Below are positions 1 to 7,728 of a stretch of 49,350 nt of DNA, one piece after another. The translations under genes and the position numbers were made by a program. This DNA comes from Thiobacillus sp. 65-29 (GTDB taxonomy: Bacteria; Pseudomonadota; Gammaproteobacteria; Burkholderiales; Thiobacillaceae). Numbering within the stretch: position 1 is the stretch's first letter; each line of letters begins with the position of its first letter. Under the pieces are notes generated by a model. That model had not been told where the DNA came from. It made no database searches and worked only from the letters and a program-made list of their open reading frames with translations. The stretch covers positions 1 to 49,350 of the forward strand of contig MKWN01000031.1 in assembly GCA_001899775.1 (NCBI GenBank), in the 5' to 3' direction.

Positions 1-72
1 AACAGGACGGTGAAACGCTCCCGCGCCAATGATAGTAGGCAGCTCGCCTGTGAAAGTAGGTCATCGTCAGAC
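1..72 (+). rRNA. rrf: 5S ribosomal RNA, 3' part
   Basis: The first ~72 bases match the 3' two thirds of a proteobacterial 5S rRNA: the GAACAGGACGGTGAAACG-type segment, the conserved AATGATAGT loop and the closing TGTGAAAGTAGGTCATC stretch are all visible. The 5' part lies outside the window. A strong terminator follows, so this is the end of an rRNA operon. The exact 3' end (about 70-75) is estimated from the family consensus. Confidence 0.93.
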
Positions 73-100
73 TCCTTACCCAGCGCTGCGCGCCAGCAAA

Positions 101-132
101 AACCCCCGCACATTCGTTGCGGGGGTTTTTTT
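101..132 (+). terminator. Rho-independent terminator of the rRNA operon
   Basis: A perfect 10-bp stem (AACCCCCGCA at 101-110 pairing with TGCGGGGGTT at 118-127) encloses a 7-nt loop and runs into a T tract that ends at 132. It directly follows the 5S rRNA and precedes birA. Confidence 0.92.
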
Positions 133-158
133 ATGGGGGAAACGCGGGGAACGGCATG

Positions 159-164
159 TAAAAT
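159..164 (+). promoter_or_regulatory. Putative -10 box (TAAAAT) for birA
   Basis: TAAAAT lies only 6 nt before the GTG called as the birA start, so transcription would begin at or beside the start codon. The same hexamer precedes rph and mrp in this window. No convincing -35 is visible, so this is tentative. Confidence 0.4.
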
Positions 165-170
165 CGTCGC

Positions 171-1169
171 GTGCAGCCCCCTCCCCACAAGACCCTGTTT
201 CCGCTCCTGCGGCGTCTGTCGGACGGACGTTTTCACTCCGGCGAGGCGCTGGCGCGCGAGTTCGGCGTGTCGCGCGCGAGCATCTGCAATGTGCTCGCGC
301 ATGCGCAGGCACTGGGGCTCACGCTGCATGCCGTGCGTGGCCGTGGCTACCGCCTGCCGGGGGCGGTGGAGTGGCTCGATGTGCGAGCGGTTGTCGCGCA
401 CCTCGGGTGCCTGCGGCAGAATTTCGACGTGCGTGTGCTGGACAGCGTGGATTCGACCAACCGCGCGCTGATGGCGGCGGCGCTCGACGGCGCACCGAGC
501 GGCACGCTGTTGTGCGCGGAACATCAGACGGCGGGACGCGGGCGGCGCGGCCGCGCCTGGCATGCGGTGCCGGGGGGCAGTCTGACCTTCTCGCTGCTGT
601 GGCGCTACGATACCGGATTGCAGTCGCTGGCGGGCTTGAGTCTGGCGGCGGGGCTTGCGGTGGCGCGTGCGGTGAACCGGCACAGTGCGCACCCGGTCGG
701 GCTCAAGTGGCCGAACGACGTGGTGGTGGGGCCGCGCAAGCTGGCGGGCATTCTGGTCGAAGTGCAGGGAGACATGGATGGCGCGGCGGTCGCGGTGGTG
801 GGGATCGGACTGAACGTGCGCCTGGGCGCAGCGCAGCGCGAGGCGATCGACCAGGCGGTGGTCGACCTTGCGGAGCTGGGGGTGAAGGTGGGACGCAACC
901 GTCTGCTGGCGGACTGTCTCGCGGAGCTCCATGCGATCGGCGAGCAGTTCAGAATGCATGGCTTCGCGGCGCTGCGCGAGGCGTGGCAGGAACTCGATGT
1001 CTATACAGGGCGATCGGTGGTACTGAGTATGCCGGACGGTCGCACGCTGCATGGCGTCGCGGCGGGGGTGGACGATACGGGGGCGTTGCGGCTGCGCGCC
1101 GCGCCGGGTGCGCAGCCGTTGACGCTGACCGGAGGCGAGATGAGCCTGCGTCTGGAGCGCGACCGGTGA
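171..1169 (+). CDS. birA: Biotin--[acetyl-CoA-carboxylase] ligase / biotin operon repressor
   Basis: This 332-residue protein activates biotin as biotinyl-AMP and transfers it to the biotin carboxyl carrier protein of acetyl-CoA carboxylase. An N-terminal winged helix-turn-helix (about 10-60, with GEALAREFGVSRASI) precedes the BPL/LipB catalytic domain. That domain shows the biotin/ATP-binding GRGRRGRAW (122-130), LKWPNDVV (178-185) and GIGLNV (211-216), then the small C-terminal BPL domain. The helix-turn-helix suggests it also represses biotin genes, though no bio operon is present here. The start is GTG with no clear ribosome-binding site and lies 6 nt after a TAAAAT box, so a leaderless message is possible. 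It overlaps coaX by 4 bp (GTGA). Confidence 0.93.
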   Translation: MQPPPHKTLFPLLRRLSDGRFHSGEALAREFGVSRASICNVLAHAQALGLTLHAVRGRGYRLPGAVEWLDVRAVVAHLGCLRQNFDVRVLDSVDSTNRALMAAALDGAPSGTLLCAEHQTAGRGRRGRAWHAVPGGSLTFSLLWRYDTGLQSLAGLSLAAGLAVARAVNRHSAHPVGLKWPNDVVVGPRKLAGILVEVQGDMDGAAVAVVGIGLNVRLGAAQREAIDQAVVDLAELGVKVGRNRLLADCLAELHAIGEQFRMHGFAALREAWQELDVYTGRSVVLSMPDGRTLHGVAAGVDDTGALRLRAAPGAQPLTLTGGEMSLRLERDR

Positions 1170-1897
1170 GCCGCCGCATGCTGCTCGACGCGGGCAATTC
1201 CAGCGTGAAGTGGGCGCTGGTCGAAGGACGGACGTGGCTGGCGCAGGGGCGCGCGGACTATGACGATCTGGCCGGCCTGCAGGCGCGGCTGGCGGATGTG
1301 GGGGCCTGTTTCATCGCCTGCGTGGCGGGGGCTGGCGCGCGCGAACGCCTTGCGCAGATGTCGAGCGCTGCGGGCTACGCGACGCGCTGGCTGGCGAGTG
1401 AGGCGCGTCGCGGCGATCTGGTGAACGGCTACGAAACGCCGGAACGGCTGGGGGTGGACCGCTGGATGGCGCTGATCGCGGCGCGCCGGCGCACGCGCGG
1501 GCCGGTGCTGGTGGTATCGGCGGGAACCGCGCTGACGGTGGATGCGCTGGTGGCGAGCGGAACATTTCTCGGCGGATTGATCGTGCCGGGCGTGACGCTG
1601 ATGCGCACGGCGCTGGCCCAGGGTACGGCAGGTGTCGCGCCCGGCGTCGGGTGCTGCGAGGCGTTTCCGCGCAATACGGACGATGCGGTGCACAGTGGCG
1701 TCATCGCCGCGCTCTGCGGCGCGATCCGCACGCAGTATGCGCACCTTGCCACGCTGGCGGGAGAGCCGCCACACTGCCTGCTGACCGGGGGCGACGCCGC
1801 GCTGCTGCACCCGCATCTGCAACTGGATGCGGAGCGGGTGGCGGAACTGGTGCTGGAGGGAATCGACGAGGTGGCGAGTACGGAGTTGGGGGGATGA
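1166..1897 (+). CDS. coaX: Type III pantothenate kinase
   Basis: CoaX phosphorylates pantothenate, the first committed step of coenzyme A synthesis. The 243-residue product has the ASKHA-fold signatures of type III enzymes: DAGNSSVKW (8-16), GVDRW (96-100), SAGTALTVD (118-126) and GGLIVPG (136-142). Length is typical. The GTG start overlaps the birA stop (GTGA), which suggests translational coupling; an in-frame ATG at 1178 is a possible alternative. In Neisseria birA and coaX are fused into one polypeptide. Here they are separate but overlapping, which fits the betaproteobacterial pairing. Confidence 0.92.
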   Translation: MSRRMLLDAGNSSVKWALVEGRTWLAQGRADYDDLAGLQARLADVGACFIACVAGAGARERLAQMSSAAGYATRWLASEARRGDLVNGYETPERLGVDRWMALIAARRRTRGPVLVVSAGTALTVDALVASGTFLGGLIVPGVTLMRTALAQGTAGVAPGVGCCEAFPRNTDDAVHSGVIAALCGAIRTQYAHLATLAGEPPHCLLTGGDAALLHPHLQLDAERVAELVLEGIDEVASTELGG

Positions 1898-2556
1898 TGA
1901 AGTGGATCACCTGGATTCTGCTCGCGGCGAATGTGGCGCTGGCGGCCTACTTCGCCAGTGTGACGCTGTGGCCGAAGCCCTTGCCGGCGGATCAGGCGGC
2001 ATTGAACGTCGATCAGCTTTTCCTGCGCGGTCCGGCAGCGCCCGAGGCGCCGGTCGCGGCGGTGCCGCCTGCGCGGCCTGCGCCGAAGGTGGCGGAGACG
2101 TTCTGCATCGAATGGCGCGGGCTTGCGACGGACGAGTTCGGCCGCGCGCGCGAGCAGTTGAAGGTACTCACCTCCGACCGCGTGATGTCCTTCGTCGAAA
2201 CACCGCTGGAAACGCGACGCTGGGTGATTTTTCCGCCGCTGCCGAGTGCGCAGTCGGCGGCGGCGAAGCTGGCGGAACTGGAGGCCGCGGGGGTGGCGGA
2301 CGCGTTCGTGGTGAAGGACGGCGAGTGGCGCAACGCGATTTCACTGGGGCTGTATGCCAACGACACCGCGGCACAACGGCGGGTGCACGAACTCGAGGCG
2401 CGCGGGGTGTTTGGCACGCGCGTCGAGGCGGTACCGCGCCAGGGGACAGCTTTCTATTTCACCATCCGCAGCGATGACCCCGACGCACTGAAGGCGCTGG
2501 GGGAGATCCGGCAGGCCTATCCGAACAGCCAGCAGACGCGCGTCGCGTGTCCGTGA
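1894..2556 (+). CDS. SPOR-domain membrane-anchored protein
   Basis: The 220-residue product begins with a single N-terminal membrane anchor (about residues 3-25). A Pro/Ala-rich linker (45-65) follows, then a C-terminal SPOR-like region (about 140-215, with SLGLYANDTAAQRRVHELEA and TRVEAV) of the kind that binds denuded peptidoglycan at division sites. A SPOR protein right after birA-coaX is a recurrent betaproteobacterial arrangement. The start is one of two adjacent ATGs (1894/1897) overlapping the coaX stop, so the three genes look co-translated. Its exact partner in the cell envelope cannot be read from the sequence. Confidence 0.8.
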   Translation: MMKWITWILLAANVALAAYFASVTLWPKPLPADQAALNVDQLFLRGPAAPEAPVAAVPPARPAPKVAETFCIEWRGLATDEFGRAREQLKVLTSDRVMSFVETPLETRRWVIFPPLPSAQSAAAKLAELEAAGVADAFVVKDGEWRNAISLGLYANDTAAQRRVHELEARGVFGTRVEAVPRQGTAFYFTIRSDDPDALKALGEIRQAYPNSQQTRVACP

Positions 2557-2571
2557 CGCGCGAAATCCGGG

Positions 2572-3432
2572 TTATGTGAGCAGATCGAGCGCGATGCCAG
2601 CGAACACCGCGGCACCGAACCAGGTGTTGTGCAGAAAGGCGCGGAAACATTGCGCTGGCACGCGCTCGCGGATGAGGACGAGATGATAGAGCGCGATGCC
2701 AGCGGCCACGACGAGGCCGACGTGAAAGAAATGTCCGAGGGCGAGGCGCATGCCGACCCAGGCGAGCAGCGCAAGTGTCGCGGCGTAGCACAGGGCGACT
2801 GCGGCGACATCGAAACGACCGAAGGTGATCGCGGCGGTCTTGATGCCGATCTTGAGATCGTCGGCACGATCGACCATGGCGTATTCCGTATCGTAGGCGA
2901 CGGCCCAGAAGATGTTGGCGACGAGCAGCAGCCAGGCTTCCGCCGGGACTTCACCAAGCACGGCTGCGTAAGCCATCGGAATGCCGAAGCCGAAGGCAAT
3001 GCCGAGGTAGGCCTGGGGAATGGCGAGGAAGCGCTTGGTGAAGGGGTAGCTCGCGGCGAGAAAGAGTGCAACCACCGACAGTTGGAGAACGAGAACGCCG
3101 AGCGGCAGGATCAGCACGAAGGCGACGAGCGAGAGCGCTGCCGCCAGCAGAAGTGCTTCCCTGGGGCTGACCTTGCCTGCGGCGAGGGGGCGTTCGCGGG
3201 TGCGCGCGACGTGCGGGTCGAACTCGCGGTCGGCATAGTCGTTGATGACGCAGCCGGCCGAGCGCATGAGGACCACGCCTGCGACGAAGATCGCGAGAAC
3301 TGGCCACGCCGGCTTGCCCGAACTTGCCAGCCACAGGGCCCAGAGTGTCGGCCAGAGCAGCAGCAGGATGCCGATCGGTTTGTCGAGCCGCATCAGACGC
3401 AGATACAGGGACAGGCGTTCGGCGATGGTCAT
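2572..3432 (-). CDS. ubiA: 4-hydroxybenzoate polyprenyltransferase
   Basis: UbiA attaches the polyprenyl tail to 4-hydroxybenzoate at the inner membrane, the second step of ubiquinone synthesis. The 286-residue protein is almost wholly hydrophobic with multiple membrane segments. It carries the two Asp-rich, Mg-diphosphate-binding motifs of the family: NDYADREFD (64-72) and [12 protein letters not shown] (181-192). The ATG start overlaps the upstream ubiC stop (ATGA), so the pair is translationally coupled. A longer reading frame continues upstream, but it only shadows ubiC. Confidence 0.95.
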   Translation of the reverse strand: MTIAERLSLYLRLMRLDKPIGILLLLWPTLWALWLASSGKPAWPVLAIFVAGVVLMRSAGCVINDYADREFDPHVARTRERPLAAGKVSPREALLLAAALSLVAFVLILPLGVLVLQLSVVALFLAASYPFTKRFLAIPQAYLGIAFGFGIPMAYAAVLGEVPAEAWLLLVANIFWAVAYDTEYAMVDRADDLKIGIKTAAITFGRFDVAAVALCYAATLALLAWVGMRLALGHFFHVGLVVAAGIALYHLVLIRERVPAQCFRAFLHNTWFGAAVFAGIALDLLT

Positions 3433-4004
3433 GGGTTGAGGAGCGCGGGCAGGAAGACTTCGGTGACCAGCAACGGGCGACCGTCGAGGCAGAACACCGA
3501 GCGGCGCGCCCACAGATGGCGCGTATCGATGCGGATGTGGCGACACGCGGCGCGGTAGAGGGGGTGGCGCGTGTCGAGGCGACGCACGCTCAGGCCGAGG
3601 CGCTGGATACGTGGATTGGTGAACAGGACTTCCCCGAGCGACTTCGTGCCCAGGTGCGTGATGCCCCACCAGGCACCGCGCAGGGTCGGGCGCGGCAGCA
3701 CGCTGTGGGCGAACACGCGCGCGTGCCCGCCGCCGAACAACAAAACGTCACGCACGTAGGCCTGCGTCTGTGGCGACAGGGACAGAACGTGCACTTCGTC
3801 GGGAAACGGCCGCGCGAACCCGCGTGCGACCGGATACACGCGAAAATCGGCATGGTGTGCCTTCAGGCGTCGGGTGAGCGAGCCGCGGTCCGTCAGCCAG
3901 CCGCGCAGCGCACGCGGGGCAGCGAAGGGATGGGTGGACCAGGCCTTGTCCGGGCTGTCTTGACGGGATGGGGCGTGCCGGGAGGCGGTCACTGCGCGGT
4001 CCAT
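3429..4004 (-). CDS. ubiC: Chorismate--pyruvate lyase
   Basis: UbiC removes pyruvate from chorismate to give 4-hydroxybenzoate, the substrate of the UbiA protein encoded just downstream. The 191-residue product shows the family's [14 protein letters not shown] region, the [21 protein letters not shown] segment around the Arg-rich active-site loop, and the C-terminal [13 protein letters not shown], where the conserved Glu lies. Length is normal. The start is placed at ATG 4004; another in-frame Met lies about 12 codons upstream. It is divergent from the TRAP operon, with about 90 bp between. Confidence 0.92.
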   Translation of the reverse strand: MDRAVTASRHAPSRQDSPDKAWSTHPFAAPRALRGWLTDRGSLTRRLKAHHADFRVYPVARGFARPFPDEVHVLSLSPQTQAYVRDVLLFGGGHARVFAHSVLPRPTLRGAWWGITHLGTKSLGEVLFTNPRIQRLGLSVRRLDTRHPLYRAACRHIRIDTRHLWARRSVFCLDGRPLLVTEVFLPALLNP

Positions 4005-4096
4005 GGAAAAGCCAACATTATGCCAAAGCGACGAAGACATACGGACGGTGCTAGGATGGCGCTGTCGATTTTTCGATATTGGGTGAGGTGAAAAAA

Positions 4097-4981
4097 ATGA
4101 GCCGAAGTATTCGGCGCGGCTACGCCATGCTTGCGGGCGTGATCCTGGCGGCGCCGATCTTTTCGGGATGTTCGACGGACCGGCTGGTCGCGCGCGGCGC
4201 CTCACCGCTGATCGAGCGCGGCGTGTCCGCAATGAACCGCGAAACCGATACCGAGCTCGCACGCGCAAGCATTCCGGCAACCCTGAAAATGCTCGAGACC
4301 CTGCTGCTGCTCGATCCGGGGAATGTAGCGTACCGCACGCAGGCGGCAATGGGCTTCCACGGCTATGCGCTGGGTTTCGTGGAACCCACGGACCCTGAGC
4401 GTGCGCGCGACCTGTATCGGCGTGCACGCGATCACGCCCTGGTTGCACTGGAGGACGCGGGGGTGTCGCGGTCCACGCTGAACGGGGATGTGGCGACCCT
4501 GGAGCGGGCACTGGCGAAGCTCGATGCGCGTGCGCTGCCGGCCCTGTTCTGGACGGCGTCGGCGTGGGGAAAATGGATCGAGCTGCAACTCGACGATCCG
4601 GCGCGGCTCGCGGAACTGCCGCGCGTGGAGGCCTTGATGGGACGCGTGCTGGCGCTCGACGAAAGCTACTATTACGGCGGTGCGCATCTTTTCTTCGGCG
4701 CCTACTACGGCGGGCGGGCACCGATGTTCGGCGGGGATTTCGCGCGCGCCGCCCGGCACTTCGATCGCGCGGCCGAACTGAACCGGAACCAGTTGCTGTG
4801 GGTGGACGTCTACCGTGCGCGCTATCTGCTGCGCCAGGCCGGCGAGCGTGATGCGTTTCATGCGGCCTTGAGCCGGGTGGTGGTGGCGCCCGACGGAGCC
4901 GATCCGGAACTGAATCTTGCCAATGCGCTGGCGCGCCAGGCGGCGGCGGCGCTGCTCGCGCGTGAGGAGGAACTGTTCTGA
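4097..4981 (+). CDS. TatT-like TPR lipoprotein of a TRAP transporter
   Basis: This 294-residue lipoprotein resembles the TatT component of tetratricopeptide-repeat-associated TRAP (TPAT) transporters, first described in Treponema pallidum. The signal peptide ends in a lipobox (FSGC, Cys25). The rest is alpha-helical, and the conserved segments DPGNVAYRTQAAMGFHGYAL and YYYGGAHLFFGAYYGGRAPM lie where TatT helices line a pore next to the substrate-binding protein. It starts at ATG 4097 behind GGGTGAGGTG. Its stop overlaps the start of the substrate-binding protein by one base (TGATG), and the membrane subunits follow, so all four genes form one operon. The ligand is unknown. Confidence 0.85.
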   Translation: MSRSIRRGYAMLAGVILAAPIFSGCSTDRLVARGASPLIERGVSAMNRETDTELARASIPATLKMLETLLLLDPGNVAYRTQAAMGFHGYALGFVEPTDPERARDLYRRARDHALVALEDAGVSRSTLNGDVATLERALAKLDARALPALFWTASAWGKWIELQLDDPARLAELPRVEALMGRVLALDESYYYGGAHLFFGAYYGGRAPMFGGDFARAARHFDRAAELNRNQLLWVDVYRARYLLRQAGERDAFHAALSRVVVAPDGADPELNLANALARQAAAALLAREEELF

Positions 4982-5991
4982 TGCGTGGAATTCTGACGCG
5001 GCTCGCGCTTGCGGGTCTGCTGTGGGTGACAGGGGCCGCGCATGCGGCCGAACAGCACGTGCTGAAATTCGCCACGCTGGCGCCCGCGGGCTCGACCTGG
5101 ATGAAGGCGTTCGACGCCTGGGGCAAGGAGCTGGCGACGAAGAGTCAGGGACGTCTCAGCGTGAAATTCTATCCGGGTGGCATTTCCGGCGACGAGCCGG
5201 ACATGCTGAAGAAAATCCGCTTTGGCCAGTTGCAGGGCGCGGCGCTGTCGGGCCATGGCATCGGCGAAATCCATGCACCCGCGCGCATCCTCGAGGTGCC
5301 GTTCATGTTTCGCGATCATGCCGAGCTCGATGCGGTGCGAGCGCGCATCATGCCGGCGCTGGAGAGCGGGTTCCGCAAAAACCAGTACGAACTGCTCGGC
5401 TGGATGGAGGTCGGCAACATCCATTTCTTCTCGACCCGGCCGCTGGCGAACATGGACGAGCTCGCACGGCGGCGCATCTGGCAGTGGCAGGGGGATCGCT
5501 TCATGGCGGCGTTTTTCGACGTCTACGGCTGGTCGCCGGTGTCGCTGCCGATCACCGAGGTTTACACCAGCCTGTCCACCGGCCTCATCGATACCGTAGT
5601 GAGCACGCCGCTTGCCAGCATTGCGCTGCAGTGGGCGGGCAAGACGTCCTACATGAGCACGCAGCCGATGGCGACGGGTATTGGCGCGGTGGTGGTGTCG
5701 GGTCGATTCTATGCGGGGCTGCCGGCGGATCTGCAGGCGCTGCTGAAAGCGAGCGGCGCGCAACTGTCGCAGCGACTGATCGCCGAGACCCGGCGCGATG
5801 ACGTCAAGGCGCTGGAGGTGCTGGCGAAGTCGACGCGTCCGCTTGCCGGTCTGGAGAAGGTCGATGTGGCCGAGCACGCGCCGCGCACGCGCAAGGCGGT
5901 GGCGGCGCTCGAGGCGCAGGGCTACCTGTCGGCGGAACTCGACCGTCAGGTGGAGACGGAACTGGCGGCGCTGCGTCGCGGCCGGGAGTAG
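4981..5991 (+). CDS. TRAP transporter substrate-binding protein (DctP/TatP type)
   Basis: This 336-residue periplasmic binding protein delivers a ligand to the DctQ/DctM permease encoded downstream. It has a Sec signal peptide cleaved near residue 22 (GAAHA), then the DctP-family start HVLKFATLAPAGSTWMKAF and the GQLQGAALSGHGIGEI segment. In carboxylate-binding family members a Lys-x-Arg segment after the 'l..dl.G' turn supplies the key Arg. Here the equivalent stretch reads DELARRRIWQWQGD, rich in Trp. Together with the TatT neighbour this suggests a TatP-like subunit with a non-carboxylate or hydrophobic ligand; that is inference. Confidence 0.88.
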   Translation: MRGILTRLALAGLLWVTGAAHAAEQHVLKFATLAPAGSTWMKAFDAWGKELATKSQGRLSVKFYPGGISGDEPDMLKKIRFGQLQGAALSGHGIGEIHAPARILEVPFMFRDHAELDAVRARIMPALESGFRKNQYELLGWMEVGNIHFFSTRPLANMDELARRRIWQWQGDRFMAAFFDVYGWSPVSLPITEVYTSLSTGLIDTVVSTPLASIALQWAGKTSYMSTQPMATGIGAVVVSGRFYAGLPADLQALLKASGAQLSQRLIAETRRDDVKALEVLAKSTRPLAGLEKVDVAEHAPRTRKAVAALEAQGYLSAELDRQVETELAALRRGRE

Positions 5992-5998
5992 CGGCCGG

Positions 5999-6478
5999 GT
6001 GCGCTCCGCCTGTCGCGCGCTGGAACGGGTGTTGTGCCGCATCGAGCTCGCTGCGGCGGTTCTCGCCTATGCGGCGATCCTGCTCTTGTCGCTCACCGAC
6101 ATCGTCGGCCGCAATCTGTTCGCTACGACATTAGCGGGTGGCGAGCTCGCGCTGCGCCAGCTGGTGCTGTGGGTGGCACTGCCCGGCGCGGCGCTGGCGG
6201 TGGCGGCCGGACGCCACATTTACCTCGATCCCCTGAATCTTGCGGCGCGGCAGCGCTGGATGCATCTCACCGCCGTGCCATTCAATCTGGCCGCCGCGGG
6301 GGTGTGCGCGCTGCTTACCCGGGCGGCGTGGACGTACTGGCGCGACGAAATGCAGTACCAGGCGCCAGGCACCGTGTGGCTGGCCTGGCTGGGTGTCATC
6401 CTGCCCGTGGCGCTGGCGCTGCTGGCGCTGCATTTCGTCTTGCGCGCGGTGCTCGCGCGCGGGGACGCGGCGGCGTGA
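5999..6478 (+). CDS. TRAP transporter small permease (DctQ family)
   Basis: The 159-residue product has four predicted membrane helices and the family pattern: a first helix ending in DIVGRN, a second containing LRQLVLWVALPGAALA, and the AGRHIYLD loop. It is the Q subunit that joins the large M subunit in the inner membrane. The GTG start at 5999 is chosen because GGGAG lies 11-15 nt upstream and the preceding gene stops at 5991. Its stop overlaps the next gene's GTG start (GTGA). Confidence 0.87.
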   Translation: MRSACRALERVLCRIELAAAVLAYAAILLLSLTDIVGRNLFATTLAGGELALRQLVLWVALPGAALAVAAGRHIYLDPLNLAARQRWMHLTAVPFNLAAAGVCALLTRAAWTYWRDEMQYQAPGTVWLAWLGVILPVALALLALHFVLRAVLARGDAAA

Positions 6479-7728
6479 CGGCGTTCGTTCTCGTTCTGCT
6501 AGCCCTCGTCGGCATGCCGCTGTTCGTCGTGCTGGGCGCGGCGGCCCTCGTGGCGACGCACGCGGCCGAACTCGATCCGGCGCTGTTGATGGTCGAGTTC
6601 GCCCGCCTTGCCGCCTCGCCCAATCTGGTGGCGATTCCGCTGTTCGTGCTGGCCGGAACGGTGCTGGAGAAGGGTGGCGCGCCGCGCCGGCTGGTGCGCT
6701 TCTTCAACGCCCTGCTGGGATGGATGCCGGCTGGGATTGCCTGGGTGACGGCAGCGACCTGCATGCTGTTCACCGCGTTCTCGGGTGCTTCCGGCGTCAC
6801 CATTCTGGCGCTTGGCGGCCTGCTGTATCCCATGCTGAAGCAGGAGGGCTACCCGCAGAACTTCGCGCTCGGTTTGGTGACGGCGGGCGGTTCGATGGGG
6901 CTGCTGCTGCCGCCGAGCCTCGCCGTACTGCTCTACGGGGTGGTGGCGCAGGTCGACATTGGCGCGCTGTTCGTCGCAGGGCTGTTGCCGACTTTGCTGC
7001 TGTTTCTGCTGGTTGGTGGATATGCGCTGCTGCGCGGCGCACGCGGTGCGCCACGGCACCGTTTTCGCGCAGGAGAACTCGCGGCGGCGGCGCGCGCCGC
7101 CTGGGCCGACCTCTTGCTGCCGGTGGGTGTCATCGCCGGCCTGGCGTTCGGCGTACTGACGGTTGCCGAGCTCGCGGCATTCACCGCACTCTATGCCTGT
7201 GTGCTGGAACTGGTCATCCATCGCACGCTCGGCCGCGCGGCGCTCGGCCCGATCGTGCGTGAGGCGTCGATGCTGGTGGGCAGCCTGTTCGCGATTCTCG
7301 GCTTGAGCCTTGGCCTCACCAATCTGCTCATCGACGCGCAGGTGCCGATGCGGCTGCTCGAATGGGTGCAGGCGCGCGTGGCGACGCCGCTGGAATTCCT
7401 GCTGTGGATGAATCTCGCCCTGCTGGCGGTTGGCTGCATGATGGACATCTTCTCCGCCATCGTTATCGTCACGCCGCTGCTGTTACCGGTTGCGGCGCAC
7501 TTCGGCGTGCATCCCGTGCATCTGGGCATCGTCATCCTGGCGAATCTGGAAATCGGTTATCTCACGCCACCGGTAGGGATCAACCTGTTTCTCGCCAGCC
7601 AGCGTTTCGCGCAGCCGGTGCTGGCGGTGTTTCGCGCGACCTTGCCTTTCCTTGTGCTGATGCTGGGGTGGCTCGCGCTGGTGACCTATGTCCCCGCGCT
7701 GAGCCTTTGGCGCCTGTCAGGTGCGTGA
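6475..7728 (+). CDS. TRAP transporter large permease (DctM family)
   Basis: This is the ion-coupled transport subunit of the TRAP system, an integral membrane protein of 417 residues with about 12 helices. Family features include the helix turn FTAFSGASGVTILALGGLLY, the LVTAGGSMGLLLPPSLAVLLYG motif and the C-terminal NLEIGYLTPPVGINLFLAS. The GTG start overlaps dctQ by 4 bp. Its last 12 bp overlap the 3' end of the convergent recG gene. Confidence 0.93.
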   Translation: MTAFVLVLLALVGMPLFVVLGAAALVATHAAELDPALLMVEFARLAASPNLVAIPLFVLAGTVLEKGGAPRRLVRFFNALLGWMPAGIAWVTAATCMLFTAFSGASGVTILALGGLLYPMLKQEGYPQNFALGLVTAGGSMGLLLPPSLAVLLYGVVAQVDIGALFVAGLLPTLLLFLLVGGYALLRGARGAPRHRFRAGELAAAARAAWADLLLPVGVIAGLAFGVLTVAELAAFTALYACVLELVIHRTLGRAALGPIVREASMLVGSLFAILGLSLGLTNLLIDAQVPMRLLEWVQARVATPLEFLLWMNLALLAVGCMMDIFSAIVIVTPLLLPVAAHFGVHPVHLGIVILANLEIGYLTPPVGINLFLASQRFAQPVLAVFRATLPFLVLMLGWLALVTYVPALSLWRLSGA

